A stretch of 64,000 bases of DNA, taken from assembly GCF_001693385.1 (NCBI RefSeq), contig NZ_CP016428.1, forward strand, positions 3,596,001-3,660,000. Reading direction: 5' to 3'. Source of the DNA: Bradyrhizobium icense (GTDB taxonomy: Bacteria; Pseudomonadota; Alphaproteobacteria; Rhizobiales; Xanthobacteraceae). Positions 61,995 through 64,000 of the stretch are shown here, piece by piece. The notes beneath the pieces are model-generated. The model was given only the letters and a program-made list of their open reading frames with translations. It did not search any database and was not told the origin of the DNA. Position 1 is the stretch's first letter. Each line of letters begins with the position of its first letter. A program made the position numbers and the translations under genes.

Positions 61995-62873
61995 ATGGGA
62001 TTGCTTGACGGCAAGGTTGCCATCATCACCGGCGCAGGCGGCGGGCTCGGTGAGGCCTACGCCAAATTGTTCGCGCGCGAGGGCGCGGCGGTCGTAGTCA
62101 ACGACCTCGGCGGTCCCCGCGACGGTTCCGGCGCCGATGTGTCGATGGCTCAGAAGGTGGTCAACGCCATCAAGGAAGAGGGCGGCCGCGCAGTCGCCAA
62201 TGGCGCCGACATCTCGACCATGGCGGGCGGACAATCGGTGTTCGACGACGCCATCAAGAATTTCGGCCGCGCCGATATCCTGGTCAACAACGCGGGCATC
62301 CTGCTCGACGAGACGTTCGCCAAGGCCAAGGAGGCCAATTGGGACAAGGTGATCAGGGTGCATCTTAAAGGCACGTTCTGCTGCACCCAGCCGGTGTTCA
62401 AATGGATGCGCGAGAACGGTGGCGGCGTCATCGTCAACACCTCCTCGACCTCGGGCCTGATCGGAAATTTTGGCCAGACCAACTATGGCGCCGCCAAGGG
62501 CGGTATCTGGGGGCTGTCGAATGTGCTGGCGATCGAGGGCCGCAAGTACAATATCCGGATCTGGACGCTGGCCCCGGGCGCGCTGACCCGCATGACCGCA
62601 GACCTGCCGCGCTATAAGGAGAACCCCGGCGCCGCGCTCGGCCCGGACGGCATCGCGCCCGCCGTGCTATACATGGTCAGCGATTTGTCGGGCGACCAGA
62701 CCGGCAAGGTGCTCGGCGTCTCCGGCCCGCGCGGGGTGCGCGAAATGCGGATGATGGAAATGGAAGGCTGGAAGCCGCCGTTCACGGGGTGGAAGGCCGA
62801 GGACATCGTGACCCATGCCAAGGAGATCTTCTTCTCCGAAGAGCAGATCAAGATGGGCGCGCGCCGGTTCTAG
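61995..62873 (+). CDS. Short-chain dehydrogenase, MFE-2 (3-hydroxyacyl-CoA dehydrogenase)-like
   Basis: 292 aa SDR. NAD site ITGAGGGLGEA at 11-21, extended VVVNDLGGPRDGSG typical of the MFE-2 dehydrogenase, NNAGILLD, active-site Ser in NTSSTSGLIGNFGQTN and YxxxK as YGAAK. The C-terminal ~40 residues (MMEMEGWKPPFTGWKAEDIVTHAKEIFF) match MFE-2-like proteins. It oxidises (R)-3-hydroxyacyl-CoA, following the MaoC hydratase and preceding the thiolase step. Confidence 0.9.
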   Translation: MGLLDGKVAIITGAGGGLGEAYAKLFAREGAAVVVNDLGGPRDGSGADVSMAQKVVNAIKEEGGRAVANGADISTMAGGQSVFDDAIKNFGRADILVNNAGILLDETFAKAKEANWDKVIRVHLKGTFCCTQPVFKWMRENGGGVIVNTSSTSGLIGNFGQTNYGAAKGGIWGLSNVLAIEGRKYNIRIWTLAPGALTRMTADLPRYKENPGAALGPDGIAPAVLYMVSDLSGDQTGKVLGVSGPRGVREMRMMEMEGWKPPFTGWKAEDIVTHAKEIFFSEEQIKMGARRF

Positions 62874-62900
62874 TTCTTCCCGGTAGAGGAGAGGTGCGCC

Positions 62901-63353
62901 ATGCTCGCGTTGCGCCCTGCACGTCCGGAAGAAGGGCCTGCTCTCACTGAGCTGTGCCTGCGCTCCAAAGCCGTGTGGGGATATGACGACACGTTCATGC
63001 AAGCCTGCGGCAAGGAGCTCACGCTGACACCGGCGACCATTCTGGCGTCCCACGTGCAGGTGGCCGAGCTGGACGGCCGTCTCGCGGGCGTCGCGGAGGT
63101 GAAATCCAGTGGCGACACGGCCCAGCTTGAGAAACTGTTTGTCGAACCGGGCTTGCTGCGCACCGGTGCGGGCCGAAAGCTGCTCGATTGGGCCAAAGCC
63201 ACCGCCCGGGCGGCCGGCGCTACTGCGCTGGTCATCGAGGCTGATCCTGACGCGGCCGACTTTTACCGCCGCATGGGGGCCGTCGACGACGGCCTTGTTC
63301 CATCGGGCTCCATCCCGGGCAGGCTCATTCCGAGGCTCAATCTGCCGCTTTGA
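62901..63353 (+). CDS. GNAT-family N-acetyltransferase
   Basis: 150 aa: MLALRPARPEEGPALTELCLRSKAVWGYDDTFMQ, then acetyl-CoA site LEKLFVEPGLLRTGAGRKLLDWA (motif RTGAG) and ALVIEADPDAADFYRRMGA. Substrate unknown. It lies 27 bases after the SDR gene and may be read with it. AGGAGAGGT is the ribosome binding site. Confidence 0.85.
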   Translation: MLALRPARPEEGPALTELCLRSKAVWGYDDTFMQACGKELTLTPATILASHVQVAELDGRLAGVAEVKSSGDTAQLEKLFVEPGLLRTGAGRKLLDWAKATARAAGATALVIEADPDAADFYRRMGAVDDGLVPSGSIPGRLIPRLNLPL

Positions 63354-63424
63354 GGCACAGGTTAGTTGGTGATATCCATGCCGCAGATGCTCCATTCCGT
63401 TAGCCCCTGCCAAAGAAGGTAATC

Positions 63425-64000
63425 ATGAAACTCACCGCCCAGGCTGCAGGCACCTTTGCGATTGCGCCGACACCGTTCCACGATGACGGCCGGATCGACG
63501 AGAAATCCATCGATCGCCTGACCGACTTCTACGCCGAAGTCGGCTGCGACGGCGTCACCGTGCTCGGTATCTTGGGCGAGGCGCCAAAGCTCGATGCCGC
63601 CGAGGCAGAGCAGGTGGCGATCCGCTTCGTCAAGCGTGCCAAGAACATGCAGATCATTGTCGGCGTCTCCGCGCCGGGCTTCGCCTCGATGTGCTCGCTG
63701 GCGAAAGCGTCGATGGATGCCGGCGCCGCCGGCGTGATGATCGCGCCGCCGCCGCACCTTCGCACCGACGACCAGATCACGGGCTATTTCAAGCAGGCGC
63801 AGGAAGCGATCGGCGACGAGATTCCCTGGGTGCTGCAGGATTATCCGCTGACGCTCAACGTCATCTTCACGCCTGCCGTGATCCGCAAGATCGTGATGGA
63901 TAGTCCGTCCTGCGTCATGCTCAAGCATGAGGACTGGCCGGGCCTGGAGAAGATCTCCACGCTCCGTAACTTCCAGAAGGACGGCTCGCTGCGGCCGCTC
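63425..64000 (+). CDS. DapA-family lyase/aldolase, 3' end outside the window
   Basis: The first 192 codons of a dihydrodipicolinate-synthase-family TIM barrel; the gene runs off the end. MKLTAQAAGTFAIAPTPFHD, Tyr140 in LQDYPLT and Schiff-base Lys167 in VMLKHED are conserved. The DapA pocket motif GTTGE is replaced by GILGEAPKL (48-56), which argues against true DapA and for a catabolic aldolase/lyase such as a keto-acid aldolase. The substrate is unknown. Confidence 0.85.
   Translation, partial: MKLTAQAAGTFAIAPTPFHDDGRIDEKSIDRLTDFYAEVGCDGVTVLGILGEAPKLDAAEAEQVAIRFVKRAKNMQIIVGVSAPGFASMCSLAKASMDAGAAGVMIAPPPHLRTDDQITGYFKQAQEAIGDEIPWVLQDYPLTLNVIFTPAVIRKIVMDSPSCVMLKHEDWPGLEKISTLRNFQKDGSLRPL

Overview
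The window looks like chromosomal DNA from a high-GC alphaproteobacterium of the Bradyrhizobium/Rhodopseudomonas group. The support is the S10/spc/alpha ribosomal gene order with adk between secY and rpsM, a GcrA-type regulator, an ATP12 chaperone, DUF1236 and GCG-type secreted proteins, Tat-dependent proteins, and several families of palindromic intergenic repeats typical of that group. The genus is inferred from gene content, not from a database search.

Layout. 1-9.6 kb: spc/alpha ribosomal operon rplN-rplX-rplE-rpsN-rpsH-rplF-rplR-rpsE-rpmD-rplO-secY-adk-rpsM-rpsK-rpoA-rplQ, closed by a clear intrinsic terminator. Adk carries a histone-H1-like basic tail, and two related palindromic repeats sit inside the operon. 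9.7-13.2 kb: a GreA/GreB-like protein, small secreted proteins, and a quinone oxidoreductase divergent from an HxlR regulator with two inverted repeats between them. 13.3-16.8 kb: coupled cluster of a DegP/DegQ-type protease, rarA and a TPR protein. 16.8-18.6 kb: four-gene minus-strand operon (membrane protein, HxlR regulator, TfoX-N, YciI) behind an operator-like palindrome. 18.9-28.9 kb: esterase, RluA-type pseudouridine synthase, ATP12, FliK-like protein plus a stand-alone FlhB C-terminal domain, class D beta-lactamase, a dienelactone-hydrolase-like protein and pccB.

28.9-32.7 kb is an accessory patch of lower apparent GC: a truncated HEPN/MltR-like gene, an orphan membrane protein, a complete MltR/HEPN-like gene with an RNxxxH motif, and a translationally coupled zinc-ribbon plus two-TM pair. 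This is the best candidate for an undescribed module. 32.9-36.6 kb holds an HTH/coiled-coil gene directly upstream of a second FtsZ, a membrane coiled-coil protein and a signal-peptide-bearing PCMT-like methyltransferase. 36.7-39.7 kb has an FAD oxidase, two tandem Rnk-like genes, a 32-residue membrane peptide, and a 114-bp copy of an internal piece of the oxidase gene that differs only at synonymous sites.

39.8-52.7 kb contains scattered transport, hydrolase, acetyltransferase, secreted and regulatory genes separated by mobile-type palindromes. 53-58.4 kb has a fused indolepyruvate ferredoxin oxidoreductase divergent from a triheme cytochrome c, a CorA/ZntB-type transporter, a relic of the oxidoreductase 3' end, and a GcrA-like gene. 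59.2-64 kb is an acyl-CoA catabolic cluster (SCP-x-type thiolase, DUF35 OB-fold partner, MaoC hydratase, SDR), followed by a GNAT protein and a DapA-family lyase cut by the window edge. No tRNA, rRNA, CRISPR array or intact insertion sequence was recognised.
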